From positions 46,123-110,122 of the forward strand of contig CAJUBD010000008.1 in assembly GCA_910584475.1 (NCBI GenBank): a DNA stretch of 64,000 bases. The letters are read 5' to 3'. Shown piece after piece: positions 25,884 to 32,924 of this stretch (position 1 is the first letter of the stretch; each line of letters begins with the position of its first letter). The notes beneath the pieces were generated by a model. The model searched no databases and was not told the origin of the DNA. It saw only the letters and a program-made list of their open reading frames with translations. This stretch comes from an uncultured Treponema sp. Its GTDB lineage: Bacteria > Spirochaetota > Spirochaetia > Treponematales > Treponemataceae. The translations under genes were made by a program, and so were the position numbers.

Positions 25884-26784
25884 TACAGAATCTTTTTTGC
25901 GCTTCATCGCCTCAAATGTCGATCGCGGAGAATTCATTCAAAACTATCTTTCGGAGCGCGGCGTGCAAAGCGCCGTCATAAATGTAGACGGCCGCAGGCA
26001 TATCTACGCAAAACTGCCGCGTTCGGGATACAGCGCGACTTTTCGAATGAAAACGATAATCGCGCATTACGACCGTTTCTTGCAAAAAGACGCGGCGCAA
26101 GTCGAGCCGCCTGAGTTTGGGGCGAACGACAATTCTTTTGCGGTATTTTGCCTGATGGACTTTGCCGCGCGTCTTGCGAAATTCAAATGCATTCACAACG
26201 TGCGGATTTTTTTTACTGACGGAGAAGAACTTGCTTCAAGCGAAGAAGGAGTGACCGCGCAAGGCGCATACAAACTTGCGAGTGTCATTCAAAAAGCCGG
26301 AATAAACGACGAGGACATTTACGTTTTCGACTGCATGGGTCGTGGCACTGTTCCCATCTTGGGCACTTCGATTCTTCCGCGTACCGTGTCCAACGCTTTC
26401 GCAAAAAAATACAATGCGCTAGAACAAGGCGCGAAAGCGATTTTGGCTTCGCTTGGCGGAGGTTGGCTGAATCTGCCGATTCCCTACAGCGACAACGCCG
26501 GATTTTTGGCTTCGGGAATTCCTGCAGTCGCGTTTACCATGCTTCCGCAAGACGAGGCGCAAAATTACATGTACGCTTTGCAAAATATTCCCGGACTTTT
26601 GGAATTTGTCCAAAACAGAATTCCAAAAATCTCGATGCCGCAAAAAGAGACGCTCAAAAACAATCTGCCGCAAACATGGCGCCTCATGCACACCGCGCTC
26701 GACAATTTCAAATCGCTTACGCCGGAAAGTTTTTCCGTCACGGCGAGAATTCTCGATGCGATCGCGTTGCGAAAAACTATTTAA
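25876..26784 (+). CDS. M28-like zinc peptidase or amidohydrolase
   Basis: A 302-residue protein. Metal-ligand-type motifs appear in order: IIAHYDR (near residue 60), GANDNSFAVF (near 80), FFTDGEE (near 115, with the catalytic/ligand Glu pair), DCMGRG (near 155) and YSDNAGF (near 205). The order matches family M28 aminopeptidases, although no signal peptide is seen, so action in the cytoplasm is likely. The start overlaps the acyltransferase stop codon. Substrate unknown. Confidence 0.75.
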   Translation: MFDTESFLRFIASNVDRGEFIQNYLSERGVQSAVINVDGRRHIYAKLPRSGYSATFRMKTIIAHYDRFLQKDAAQVEPPEFGANDNSFAVFCLMDFAARLAKFKCIHNVRIFFTDGEELASSEEGVTAQGAYKLASVIQKAGINDEDIYVFDCMGRGTVPILGTSILPRTVSNAFAKKYNALEQGAKAILASLGGGWLNLPIPYSDNAGFLASGIPAVAFTMLPQDEAQNYMYALQNIPGLLEFVQNRIPKISMPQKETLKNNLPQTWRLMHTALDNFKSLTPESFSVTARILDAIALRKTI

Positions 26785-26834
26785 TCTTCATAGCGGAGAT
26801 TGGGCATTTTCAAAAATCGAAATTTCCTTGACGC

Positions 26835-27560
26835 TCAATCTTCGATGGAAATATACAAGTCGCTGTTTTTCGCCTGCGCGGTGCAATCGTATTTTTCGCC
26901 GTCACTCGCGCACACCGCATAACGAAAATATTTTTGCTTCTTGAGATTCAAATCAAAGCCTGCCGCGAAACAAGTGTCGCCCTTATTTTTCAAATACGCG
27001 GCGGCAATCAGTTTGAAGCCGTTTCCATTGTCGGCGAAAATGAAAAATCCCGTGTTTGCGATCTTTCGCGAATTCGCGATAAGCCTGATATTGTCCTTCA
27101 ATTTCTTTTGAAACGACGAGACGTCGATTTCCGTAGCGTTCGTTTCAAACGCCGAGTATGAAGAATCTTCTGGCAAAACATAAAAATACAAGTCGCTGTT
27201 TTCCACTCGAGTTTCATAGCCGTATTTTTTTCCATCAAGCGGAACGATCGCCGCGTATTCGTATTTTCCGAAATCTTTTGTAGAGGTCGCCTCCATCGTG
27301 GTTTTGTCATGCAAATATTTTAGCATGCCGTTTCCAAATTTTTGCCAACCTTTTTTTCCGTGGACATAGACATCAAAATCCGCGCCGTTCGGATTCGCAA
27401 GGTTCACCAAAACGATGTTGTCTTTTACGCCTTTGTGCGCCTTGATGTCAACTAACATCGCGACGTCCGCGCCTTCGCCATCATAAACAGGGACATCCTG
27501 CGCCACCGCAAGGAATCCCACACAAAGGAGCGTCAACGCTCCGAAGAAAAACTTTTTCAT
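26835..27560 (-). CDS. Exported protein of unknown function
   Basis: A 241-residue protein with signal peptide MKKFFFGALTLLCVGFLAVAQ. The mature part has two similar halves that both contain a tract ending NSDLY-F/I (NSDLYFYVLPED and NSDLYISIED), preceded by YGYETRV or YDCTAQA. This suggests an internal duplication of a beta-rich module. I do not recognise a family. The ATG at 27560 is chosen because GGAG precedes it; upstream frame is leader. Confidence 0.6.
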   Translation of the reverse strand: MKKFFFGALTLLCVGFLAVAQDVPVYDGEGADVAMLVDIKAHKGVKDNIVLVNLANPNGADFDVYVHGKKGWQKFGNGMLKYLHDKTTMEATSTKDFGKYEYAAIVPLDGKKYGYETRVENSDLYFYVLPEDSSYSAFETNATEIDVSSFQKKLKDNIRLIANSRKIANTGFFIFADNGNGFKLIAAAYLKNKGDTCFAAGFDLNLKKQKYFRYAVCASDGEKYDCTAQAKNSDLYISIED

Positions 27561-27718
27561 AATTTTCTCCATTCTATCGAATTTATTGTATGCATTCGGA
27601 AACTTCGATTCTCCGAATACATATTCCAGCAAATCGCAACTTCGCAAGTCTCTAGCATGAAAAGTTGCAAGACCTGAGAGGAAACTGACGGAGTTTTCTG
27701 ACAAGTCTATTCACAAAC
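27561..27718 (-). repeat. Leader with degenerate modular hairpins
   Basis: On the minus strand, GTATTCGG...CCGAATGCATAC with a GAAGTTTC core forms a final hairpin shortly before the GGAG of the exported-protein gene. A TTGCAACTTT/GAAGTTGCGA hairpin precedes it. This resembles a worn copy of the modular element. Confidence 0.4.
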
Positions 27719-27747
27719 ATTATAAACCAAAATTGGCAAGTTGTCAA
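27719..27747 (-). promoter_or_regulatory. Promoter of the exported-protein gene
   Basis: TTGACA (27747-27742), 17 bases, TATAAT (27724-27719). Here a leader of about 150 bases follows, unlike the leaderless genes. Confidence 0.8.
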
Positions 27748-27848
27748 ACAAAAATATCGAAGGTTTAAAATTTAAGGAATGTTTTATTCTTATTCGCTCG
27801 CCAAAAGCTTGTACACTTCCTGCGATGTTGAAAATAAAGGAGGTGTAA

Positions 27849-28366
27849 ATGCCGCATTATTGTTACAACGACAAAGACATAAAGATTGATGTTCTTATGA
27901 AAATTGAAGAAGCCGCAAGGATTCTCTCCGGGCACTTTTCCAAACCATTTGACGAAAAGCTTTTCCAATTCTATAAGTCAAAAACATTTAAAGCATTGAA
28001 AAACACCGACAGCTGCATGTGGAGCGAAAGCTCGCCGTTCATCGCCGATAAATCTTTCGTGTGAAAATGGATTCCTCGGGCATGCTCGGAATAACAAGCG
28101 GAGTTTCATTGCCGGCTTTCAAAAATATGAAAAAGAAATAGCGACATTTGATGAAAAAATTGCAGAAATTTATTAAGAGCGGCGTCCAAAGCAATATGAA
28201 TACCACCGTGGCAAGCCGCTAGTTTTCAAGACGCAGAAAATTATAGGACAAACTTTGACGAAATCGCCGACAACGCGAGTCTTATCGACGACTTCTTTAA
28301 ATACGCGCGAAAAGCATTGCAACTTGACACGTTCGCTGTCGGCAGACAAATGGCGCGTTTTTAATA
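27849..28366 (+). pseudogene. Decayed accessory locus: short ORF plus frameshifted remnants
   Basis: GGAGGTGTAA precedes an ATG at 27849 that opens a 71-residue frame (LMKIEEAARILSGHF, FYKSKTFKALKNT), ending at 28064. Its ending looks premature. In shifted frames coding-like stretches continue: NNKRSFIAGFQKYEKEIATF up to about 28158, then DNASLIDDFFKYARKALQL up to 28366. The proper ribosome site and the coding-like pieces suggest a former operon of small proteins that has gathered frameshifts. The first ORF recalls small proteins of the DUF3791/DUF3990 accessory clusters, but only loosely. Confidence 0.5.
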
Positions 28367-28407
28367 TCCTCGAATTCTTCCTAATTGATAACGACAACAT
28401 GGAATGC

Positions 28408-28461
28408 GCGAATGCTGAAAATTCATGCGAAGTTTTAGAGTTGTTTTTTCAGCATTCGCGA
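28408..28461. terminator. Inverted repeat downstream of fliE
   Basis: GCGAATGCTGAAAA and TTTTCAGCATTCGC pair perfectly across a loop of roughly 24 bases, just past the fliE stop codon. It has no long T-run, so it may be a terminator or an RNA-stabilising stem. Confidence 0.5.
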
Positions 28462-28472
28462 CATCAATCAAA

Positions 28473-28820
28473 CTACCTTGTAGTAGTGATTTCGTTCCAG
28501 CCGGTTACGATTCTGTCCACGACAGTCTTTGCGAGCGTCATCGACATTTGCGCCTTTGCCATCGCAGTCGTAATGTCGTGAATGTCGAGGCTGTCGGGAT
28601 CGGTGATGAGCTGCTCTTCCATAGCCGCCACATTCGTCTGCTGCTTGTTCATCTGCGCCACGGCATCGGTGAGAAATTCGCCAAATGACTTTTCGTTAAG
28701 CCGCTGCCTTTCTTCCGCCGCCGAAGTGATGTTGCGATACGGAGCGGTTTGAAGCGGATTAGTATTTTGAACATTTTCAAAGCCCTTCATCTGAAGGACT
28801 TGCATTTCATTGATTTTCAT
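28473..28820 (-). CDS. fliE: Flagellar hook-basal body protein FliE
   Basis: A 115-residue rod-adaptor protein linking the MS ring to the rod. The C-terminal motif ITTAMAKAQMSMTLAKTVVDRIVTGWNEI is the FliE signature, and the length is usual. GGAGG precedes the ATG. It is the last of flgB-flgC-fliE here. In most spirochaetes fliF and fliG follow, but instead a decayed accessory locus lies downstream. Confidence 0.92.
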   Translation of the reverse strand: MKINEMQVLQMKGFENVQNTNPLQTAPYRNITSAAEERQRLNEKSFGEFLTDAVAQMNKQQTNVAAMEEQLITDPDSLDIHDITTAMAKAQMSMTLAKTVVDRIVTGWNEITTTR

Positions 28821-28828
28821 TTTTCCTC

Positions 28829-28966
28829 CAAAAACAAAAAACTGAGGAAGTTTTCAACTTCCGAGTTTTTTGTTTTCGTCCGCGAGAGCGGGCAAGTTTA
28901 TAAGCGAGTTTTGCGGTGCAAAACTCGTCGTTCAAATTGGCGACGATATTTCAGTCGCCCATCTCC
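28829..28966 (-). repeat. Modular hairpin element between flgC and fliE
   Basis: Minus-strand order: SD-like GGAG, stem-loop GGCGACTGAAATATCGTCGCC (28937-28959), GAGTTTTGC/GCAAAACTC hairpin (28904-28928), CCCGCTCTCGCGGACG hairpin, then a long stem with GAAGTTGAAAACTTC at its tip (28829-28876), and the GGAGG of fliE. Confidence 0.75.
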
Positions 28967-28971
28967 ACAAA

Positions 28972-29430
28972 TTACCTTGCGATTTCCAAAGCCGCGCTGA
29001 ACATATCTTTCGACCCTTCGATTACCGTCGTGTTTGCTTCGTAGGCGCGCGAGGCGGAAATCAGGTCCACCATTTCGTTAACGATTTTGACGTTCGGCAT
29101 TTCCACATATCCCGCACGAGGTCCGCTTTTTATAGCGTCGGGATGGTCTGGATCATGGACGAAAATTCCTTCCGAAGTGTCTTTCACAATTTCGCGGACT
29201 TTTACGCCTTTGCCAGGACCGTTGTCCAAATTCGAGGGAAGATAGGGAGTGCGGAACGTGGGATTCGAATCGCTCACCGGCTGGAAAATCACGCGCGAGC
29301 GTTTGAACGCGCCGCCTTCCTGAGTGCGCGTCGTGGAAGCGTTCGCGATGTTGTTTGAAATGACATCGGTGCGAAGACGCTCCGCGCTCAATCCCGTAGA
29401 AGCGATGTTTATGCTAGAAAAAATTCCCAT
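28972..29430 (-). CDS. flgC: Flagellar basal-body rod protein FlgC
   Basis: A 152-residue proximal rod protein of the periplasmic flagellum. The N-terminus MGIFSSINIASTGLSAERLRTDVISNNIANA is the axial-protein motif, and the C-terminal VNEMVDLISASRAYEANTTVIE matches FlgC. The ATG at 29430 is set by AAGGAG just upstream; the open frame before it is repeat sequence. Two tandem hairpin elements separate it from flgB. Confidence 0.93.
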   Translation of the reverse strand: MGIFSSINIASTGLSAERLRTDVISNNIANASTTRTQEGGAFKRSRVIFQPVSDSNPTFRTPYLPSNLDNGPGKGVKVREIVKDTSEGIFVHDPDHPDAIKSGPRAGYVEMPNVKIVNEMVDLISASRAYEANTTVIEGSKDMFSAALEIAR

Positions 29431-29439
29431 TGTTTTCTC

Positions 29440-29597
29440 CTTATTTTCAAAGATGAAGAAAGTTTCAACTTTCTTCATCTTTGAAAACGCGATTTTGCAA
29501 CAACGCGAAAAATCGCAGCCCAATAAACGAGTTTACGAAGCAAACTCGAGTCAAAAATTCGCGCGCAATGTCAGCGCGGATTTTTGACATTCCTCCT
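29440..29597 (-). repeat. Modular hairpin element, unit 1 before flgC
   Basis: Minus strand: AGGAGGA, stem-loop GTCAAAAAT...TTTTTGAC with CGCTGACATTGCGCG loop region (29550-29588), CGAGTTTGC/GTAAACTCG hairpin, GCGATTTTT...AAAATCGC hairpin, then a long A/T stem (29444-29487) with AAGTTGAAACTT at the tip, and the AAGGAG of flgC. Confidence 0.8.
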
Positions 29598-29752
29598 AAT
29601 TTACAAGAAAATCAAAAGTTTCAACTTTTGATTTTCTTGTAAAAGTCGTTTCGTAATAAAATGAGAAACGACAGTCTGATAAACGAGTTTTCGCAGAAAA
29701 CTCGAGTTGAAAAACTTCGCGATATTTTAGCGAAGTTTTTCAACGCTCCTTT
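29598..29752 (-). repeat. Modular hairpin element, unit 2 before flgC
   Basis: A second full unit in tandem. Minus strand: AAGGAG, stem-loop GTTGAAAAACTTCGC/GCGAAGTTTTTCAAC with TAAAATAT loop (29707-29743), CTCGAGTTTTC/GAAAACTCG hairpin, GTCGTTTC/GAAACGAC hairpin and a long stem (29600-29643) with AAAGTTGAAACTTT at the tip. Stem sequences differ from unit 1 although the plan is the same. Confidence 0.8.
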
Positions 29753-29782
29753 CTCAATCAAAATATAATCACAATGTAATTA

Positions 29783-30205
29783 CTATCTGTTCGGCTGCAT
29801 CGCAGTGCGCACTTGGTTGAATTCAAAATTCTCAAGCTGGCTCAAAAGCCTGTACTGCATCTGGATTTTGATGACGTTCATCGCCTCGGTCTCGATGTTG
29901 ACGCTGTTGCCATTCGAGTTTTCCGTGGAAGCCCAGTCCACAGTGCGGCGCGGCTTCACCGAATCAGGATCGATTACATTGTGAATCGAAAGATGCTTGG
30001 AATTTGTCTTCGACAAATCGAATGAATTGCGGGCGTTTTCCTGCGACTCGAACGCGCGTTTCAATTCGCTTTCGAAATTCACCGTGGAACGCTTGAAATT
30101 CTGCACTTCGGAATTGGCGATGTTGTTCGCCGTAACCTGATAGCGCAGAGAATTCACGTCGAGCGCTTTTTGCAACAAATTTATTGACCGCGTAAAACTG
30201 TTCAT
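29783..30205 (-). CDS. flgB: Flagellar basal-body rod protein FlgB
   Basis: A 140-residue proximal rod protein. MNSFTRSINLLQKALDVNSLRYQVTANNIANSEVQNFKRS is the characteristic N-terminus, seen here from the ATG at 30205, and the C-terminal INIETEAMNVIKIQMQYRLLSQL pattern is normal. No ribosome site is obvious. It starts 55 bases after the membrane-protein gene and heads flgB-flgC-fliE. Confidence 0.92.
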   Translation of the reverse strand: MNSFTRSINLLQKALDVNSLRYQVTANNIANSEVQNFKRSTVNFESELKRAFESQENARNSFDLSKTNSKHLSIHNVIDPDSVKPRRTVDWASTENSNGNSVNIETEAMNVIKIQMQYRLLSQLENFEFNQVRTAMQPNR

Positions 30206-30260
30206 ACTATAATTTTCGGCAAAATGAAAAAAAAGTTTAGGCGCAAACCATTGCAAAAAT

Positions 30261-30890
30261 TCATCTGTCGATCAAGGAAATCAACGCCGCGAAAGCCAAA
30301 TACGCGAGCGTCAAAAACACGGTAAAAAGCGAGGGAACGCCGAGAGTCCAAAGTGACTCGATTACGGCCGGAAGCAAAATTGCGGCTACAAGAGCGAAAA
30401 TCGAAAATATTTTTTTTGAAGACTTTATGTTCGTCCTTTGCCTTTCCAAAAGCTCTCCACATATTTTCGGCAGAGATGCCAGCATAAAAAAATAAATCAA
30501 AGGCTTTGCGAAAAGTGCGAAAAACGGATACGGCACGTCTTCGCACAGAATTATGAACGGAATGTAAATTGCGTAGAATCCAGCATAGAACGGAAAAATA
30601 TTCGCGAGCCTGTCCTGCAAGGAATCTTTGCCGTCCATCAAAAGGAACGCGGCGGTCAAAACCGCAAGCGGAACAAAGGCTTGAGTCAAAAAATAATACA
30701 GGAAATTCATCAAAAAAGAATCTTGCGCCAAATAATAAAACGGCGAGAAAAAATATTTGTAAGCGCAAAAGACCGCCGAGGGAAAAAGCCCTGTAAAGGC
30801 AATCAGCGCGAATTTCGGAAATTTTTCAAAGCCTTGCGCGCGACACCAAATCAAAAATCCCAGCGGAAAAAGCAGGCACAAAAACAACAT
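30261..30890 (-). CDS. Integral membrane protein of unknown function
   Basis: A 209-residue protein with six or seven hydrophobic helices and no recognised motif; loose resemblance to prenyl-protease-like membrane proteins cannot be confirmed. The ATG at 30890 stands eight bases after a TATAAT box whose -35 partner (TTGAAT) lies inside a duplicated copy of the miaA 3' end. There is no ribosome site. It is read toward flgB, so it may be the first gene of the flagellar transcript. A TTG two codons upstream is a less likely start. Confidence 0.6.
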   Translation of the reverse strand: MLFLCLLFPLGFLIWCRAQGFEKFPKFALIAFTGLFPSAVFCAYKYFFSPFYYLAQDSFLMNFLYYFLTQAFVPLAVLTAAFLLMDGKDSLQDRLANIFPFYAGFYAIYIPFIILCEDVPYPFFALFAKPLIYFFMLASLPKICGELLERQRTNIKSSKKIFSIFALVAAILLPAVIESLWTLGVPSLFTVFLTLAYLAFAALISLIDR

Positions 30891-30898
30891 ATCCAAAA

Positions 30899-30927
30899 AT
30901 TATACAACTATTCCGAAAAAAATTCAA
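30899..30927 (-). promoter_or_regulatory. Promoter made from the duplicated miaA end
   Basis: TTGAAT (30927-30922), 17 bases, TATAAT (30904-30899). The -35 box lies within the copied last codons of miaA (LEFFSE). At the true miaA end the same TTGAAT exists, but the -10 position reads TGTTTT. Confidence 0.75.
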
Positions 30928-30968
30928 GCGTTTCCTGCGGAAAGTCCACGCCGCGCGGAATGCGGATT
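30909..30968. repeat. Left direct repeat: copy of the miaA 3' end
   Basis: Sixty bases identical at 58 positions to 31584-31643. On the minus strand it still encodes IPRGVDFPQETLEFFSE and a stop codon, although not attached to miaA. Confidence 0.92.
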
Positions 30969-30982
30969 TCAGACGATTTTCA

Positions 30983-31249
30983 TCAAATCTGCCCCATCGC
31001 GTAGGCATTCATCAAGACATCGTTGACTTTGCTTTCCCATTCGTCGCCAATCTCTTCTAAATGCTCGGCAAGCGCGTTATCCATCCTCAACATAACAAGC
31101 CTGTCATTGCTCTTCGATTTTATCGGATGCAAGGGTTTCGCATTTTTCAACTGTTCCTCTGTCAATGCCGGACAGTCTGACAAATCAATTTTTTCATCGG
31201 GAACGGCTATCTTTTCGTATTCTTCAAGCATTTGTTCTAAGTTTCGCAA
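30983..31249 (-). CDS. brnA: BrnA-type antitoxin
   Basis: A small protein (88 residues from the TTG at 31249) with a ribbon-helix-helix-like C-terminus (NDRLVMLRMDNALAEHLEEIGDEWESKVNDVLMNAY), as in BrnA antitoxins. It should bind BrnT and repress the operon. The TTG is placed seven bases after GGAGG and inside the end of brnT, giving translational coupling. An ATG at 31267 in the same frame is an alternative start. Confidence 0.8.
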   Translation of the reverse strand: MRNLEQMLEEYEKIAVPDEKIDLSDCPALTEEQLKNAKPLHPIKSKSNDRLVMLRMDNALAEHLEEIGDEWESKVNDVLMNAYAMGQI

Positions 31250-31523
31250 AGTACATCCTCCATTCATTTTTTACCGCAAGACGCGCGGTTATAATCCTCC
31301 GTTTTCCGTTTCTGTCCGTGTACACGACATTCACGACTATTTTGTCATTGACCCTGCCTATCACTATGTACCGCTCTTCGTCAATCGTAGAATTTTTCTC
31401 ATCACAAATTTCTATTGCGTTCGGGTCGCTAAAGACTTTCTGGGCTTCATCAAAGCTCAAACCATGCTTTTTGATGTTACACTCCGCTTTGTAATCGTCC
31501 CAATCCACATCTTTATCACGCAT
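31224..31523 (-). CDS. brnT: BrnT-family ribonuclease toxin
   Basis: A 99-residue RelE-fold toxin. The order of motifs NIKKHGLSFDEAQKVFSD, DEERYIVIGRVNDKIVVNVVYTDR and RRIITARLA is diagnostic of BrnT. It would cleave RNA when BrnA is absent. TTGACA, 17 bases, TAAAAT stands nine bases before the ATG and no ribosome site is present. With brnA it forms a 0.67-kb cassette inserted exactly at the 3' end of miaA. Confidence 0.88.
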   Translation of the reverse strand: MRDKDVDWDDYKAECNIKKHGLSFDEAQKVFSDPNAIEICDEKNSTIDEERYIVIGRVNDKIVVNVVYTDRNGKRRIITARLAVKNEWRMYFAKLRTNA

Positions 31524-31532
31524 ATTGATGAA

Positions 31533-31561
31533 ATTTTATTACTTTTCTTGTCCTCTGTCAA
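31533..31561 (-). promoter_or_regulatory. brnTA promoter
   Basis: TTGACA (31561-31556), 17 bases, TAAAAT (31538-31533). It lies just past the miaA stop codon, inside the cassette. Confidence 0.8.
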
Positions 31562-31582
31562 GAATTTTTTTTCAAAACAAAA

Positions 31583-32488
31583 TTATTCCGAAAAAAATTC
31601 AAGCGTTTCCTGCGGAAAGTCCGCGCCGCGCGGAATGTGGATTATCTTCGCGTTCGGAATGCCTTTCATAAAAACGTACTGCTTTTTGGCATAGCGTTTG
31701 CTGTCGTGCTTTATTCGAGCCTTGATTTCCTGAATCGTGCCGCCTTCGAAAAATTCCCTGCAGCCGATGGCTTTCATTCCTGGCGAATCGGGCGAATATG
31801 TTTTCGCCAAATCCGCAATTTCCTTTTCCAAACCGGCGGCAAACATTTTCTCTACGCGCGCGTCAATTCTTTCGTACAAATCCTCGCGGTCTCGCTCAAG
31901 AATGAGAATTTTAAAATCATATTTTTCACGGAGAATTTCCCGAGCGGCGAATTCCGCGCGCGGCTTTCCCGTCAGTTCATAAATTTCAAGCGCGCGCAAA
32001 ATCCTGTACAAATCCGCGGGATTTATTTTCCGCGCGCTTTCCTCGTCCACGGAAAAAAGCCTTTTCCACATCGCGTCCGAGCCGAATTTTTCGGCATCGC
32101 TTTTCAATCTCGCCCGCACTCGCTCGTCGCCCGGCGGAGTTTTCGGAAGCCCGAGCAAAAACGAGCGGATGTAAAAGCCCGTTCCGCCGCAAACTAACGG
32201 AATCAAATTTCGCGAAAGAAAATCATCGCACAGAGAATCCGCACGCTCCACGAATTCCGCGGCTGAAAATTGTTCGTCGGGATTTTTTATGTCGACCAAA
32301 AAATGCTCAAGGCGCGAGCGTTCCGCCAAAGATGGCTTCGCGCTGCAAATGTCCAAGCCACGATAAACTTGCATAGAATCCGCGCTGATTATACGAAACG
32401 GACTGTCGCGATCGGAAAAAAGACGAAAGAGCAATTCCGTCTTGCCCGTGGCAGTCGGCGCGAAAATTACGAAAACTTTTTTATTCAA
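31583..32488 (-). CDS. miaA: tRNA dimethylallyltransferase
   Basis: A 301-residue enzyme that adds a dimethylallyl group to A37 of tRNAs reading UNN codons. The P-loop is APTATGKT (residues 10-17), with SADSMQVYRGLDICSAKPS, GGTGFYIRSFLLGLP and an RxxRALEIYELTGKP-type region following. The start is TTG at 32488, 14 bases after the rpoZ stop codon and without a clear ribosome site, which fits translational coupling. The last 19 codons lie in a direct repeat whose second copy is found 675 bases downstream, past brnTA. Confidence 0.92.
   Translation of the reverse strand: MNKKVFVIFAPTATGKTELLFRLFSDRDSPFRIISADSMQVYRGLDICSAKPSLAERSRLEHFLVDIKNPDEQFSAAEFVERADSLCDDFLSRNLIPLVCGGTGFYIRSFLLGLPKTPPGDERVRARLKSDAEKFGSDAMWKRLFSVDEESARKINPADLYRILRALEIYELTGKPRAEFAAREILREKYDFKILILERDREDLYERIDARVEKMFAAGLEKEIADLAKTYSPDSPGMKAIGCREFFEGGTIQEIKARIKHDSKRYAKKQYVFMKGIPNAKIIHIPRGADFPQETLEFFSE
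31584..31643. repeat. Right direct repeat: true miaA 3' end
   Basis: The functional copy of the 60-base repeat, encoding IPRGADFPQETLEFFSE. The sequence diverges completely outside the repeat, which marks the cassette borders. Confidence 0.92.
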
Positions 32489-32502
32489 GTGAAACGGCGC
32501 GC

Positions 32503-32700
32503 CTAGTTCGCAGACTGGATGCGATAAGTAACGTCTTTTCCGAAAAGCTGCGCCGCCGCCAAAGACACAACCTTGTCGTGGTTTTCCTCGATGAGAGGAT
32601 CTTTTACCATCGACATTTGGTAGGCGCGCTTGTTCGCCGCTACCGTAATTTCATAGATATTGCCATCAAATTTCACGAGTTTGTCCAAAGGAAAAATCAT
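32503..32700 (-). CDS. rpoZ: RNA polymerase omega subunit
   Basis: A 65-residue protein matching spirochaetal omega subunits: MIFPLDKLVKFDGNIYEITVAANKRAYQMS. Omega helps assemble the beta-prime subunit. AAGGAG precedes the ATG. The rpoZ-miaA pairing, 14 bases apart, supports the call. Confidence 0.85.
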   Translation of the reverse strand: MIFPLDKLVKFDGNIYEITVAANKRAYQMSMVKDPLIEENHDKVVSLAAAQLFGKDVTYRIQSAN

Positions 32701-32702
32701 AA

Positions 32703-32812
32703 CAAAAACTCCTTAATAAAAAATCAAGAGCGAAAGTCGCAATCTTTGATTGCTAACAATTTCGCCCTTGACAAAAGTCGCGCTATTTGTGCGGCTTTGT
32801 CATGCCCACATA
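32703..32812 (-). repeat. Hairpin element upstream of rpoZ
   Basis: Minus strand: TGACAAAGCCGC...GCGACTTTTGTCA stem-loop with an ACAAATA loop, then a long hairpin GGGCGAAA...TTTCGCTC ending just before the AAGGAG of rpoZ. The layout is a shorter version of the modular elements. Confidence 0.5.
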
Positions 32813-32889
32813 AAGATAATAACATATTATACCATAAAGATAAATTCAAAGCAAGCGTTTTTCTCTCTTTCCCTATAAAAAAAAAGCAT

Positions 32890-32918
32890 TTGCAAAACCG
32901 CCCGTTTAGTGATATAAT
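32890..32918 (+). promoter_or_regulatory. Promoter of the macroglobulin gene, leaderless start
   Basis: TTGCAA (32890-32895), 17 bases, TATAAT (32913-32918), then six bases to the ATG at 32925. Confidence 0.8.
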
Positions 32919-32924
32919 GTTTCT

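Noticed and set aside
28829..29752. CRISPR array
   Set aside because: Repeated hairpins occur, but units are about 150 bp, lack identical short direct repeats and have no spacers; no cas genes are present.
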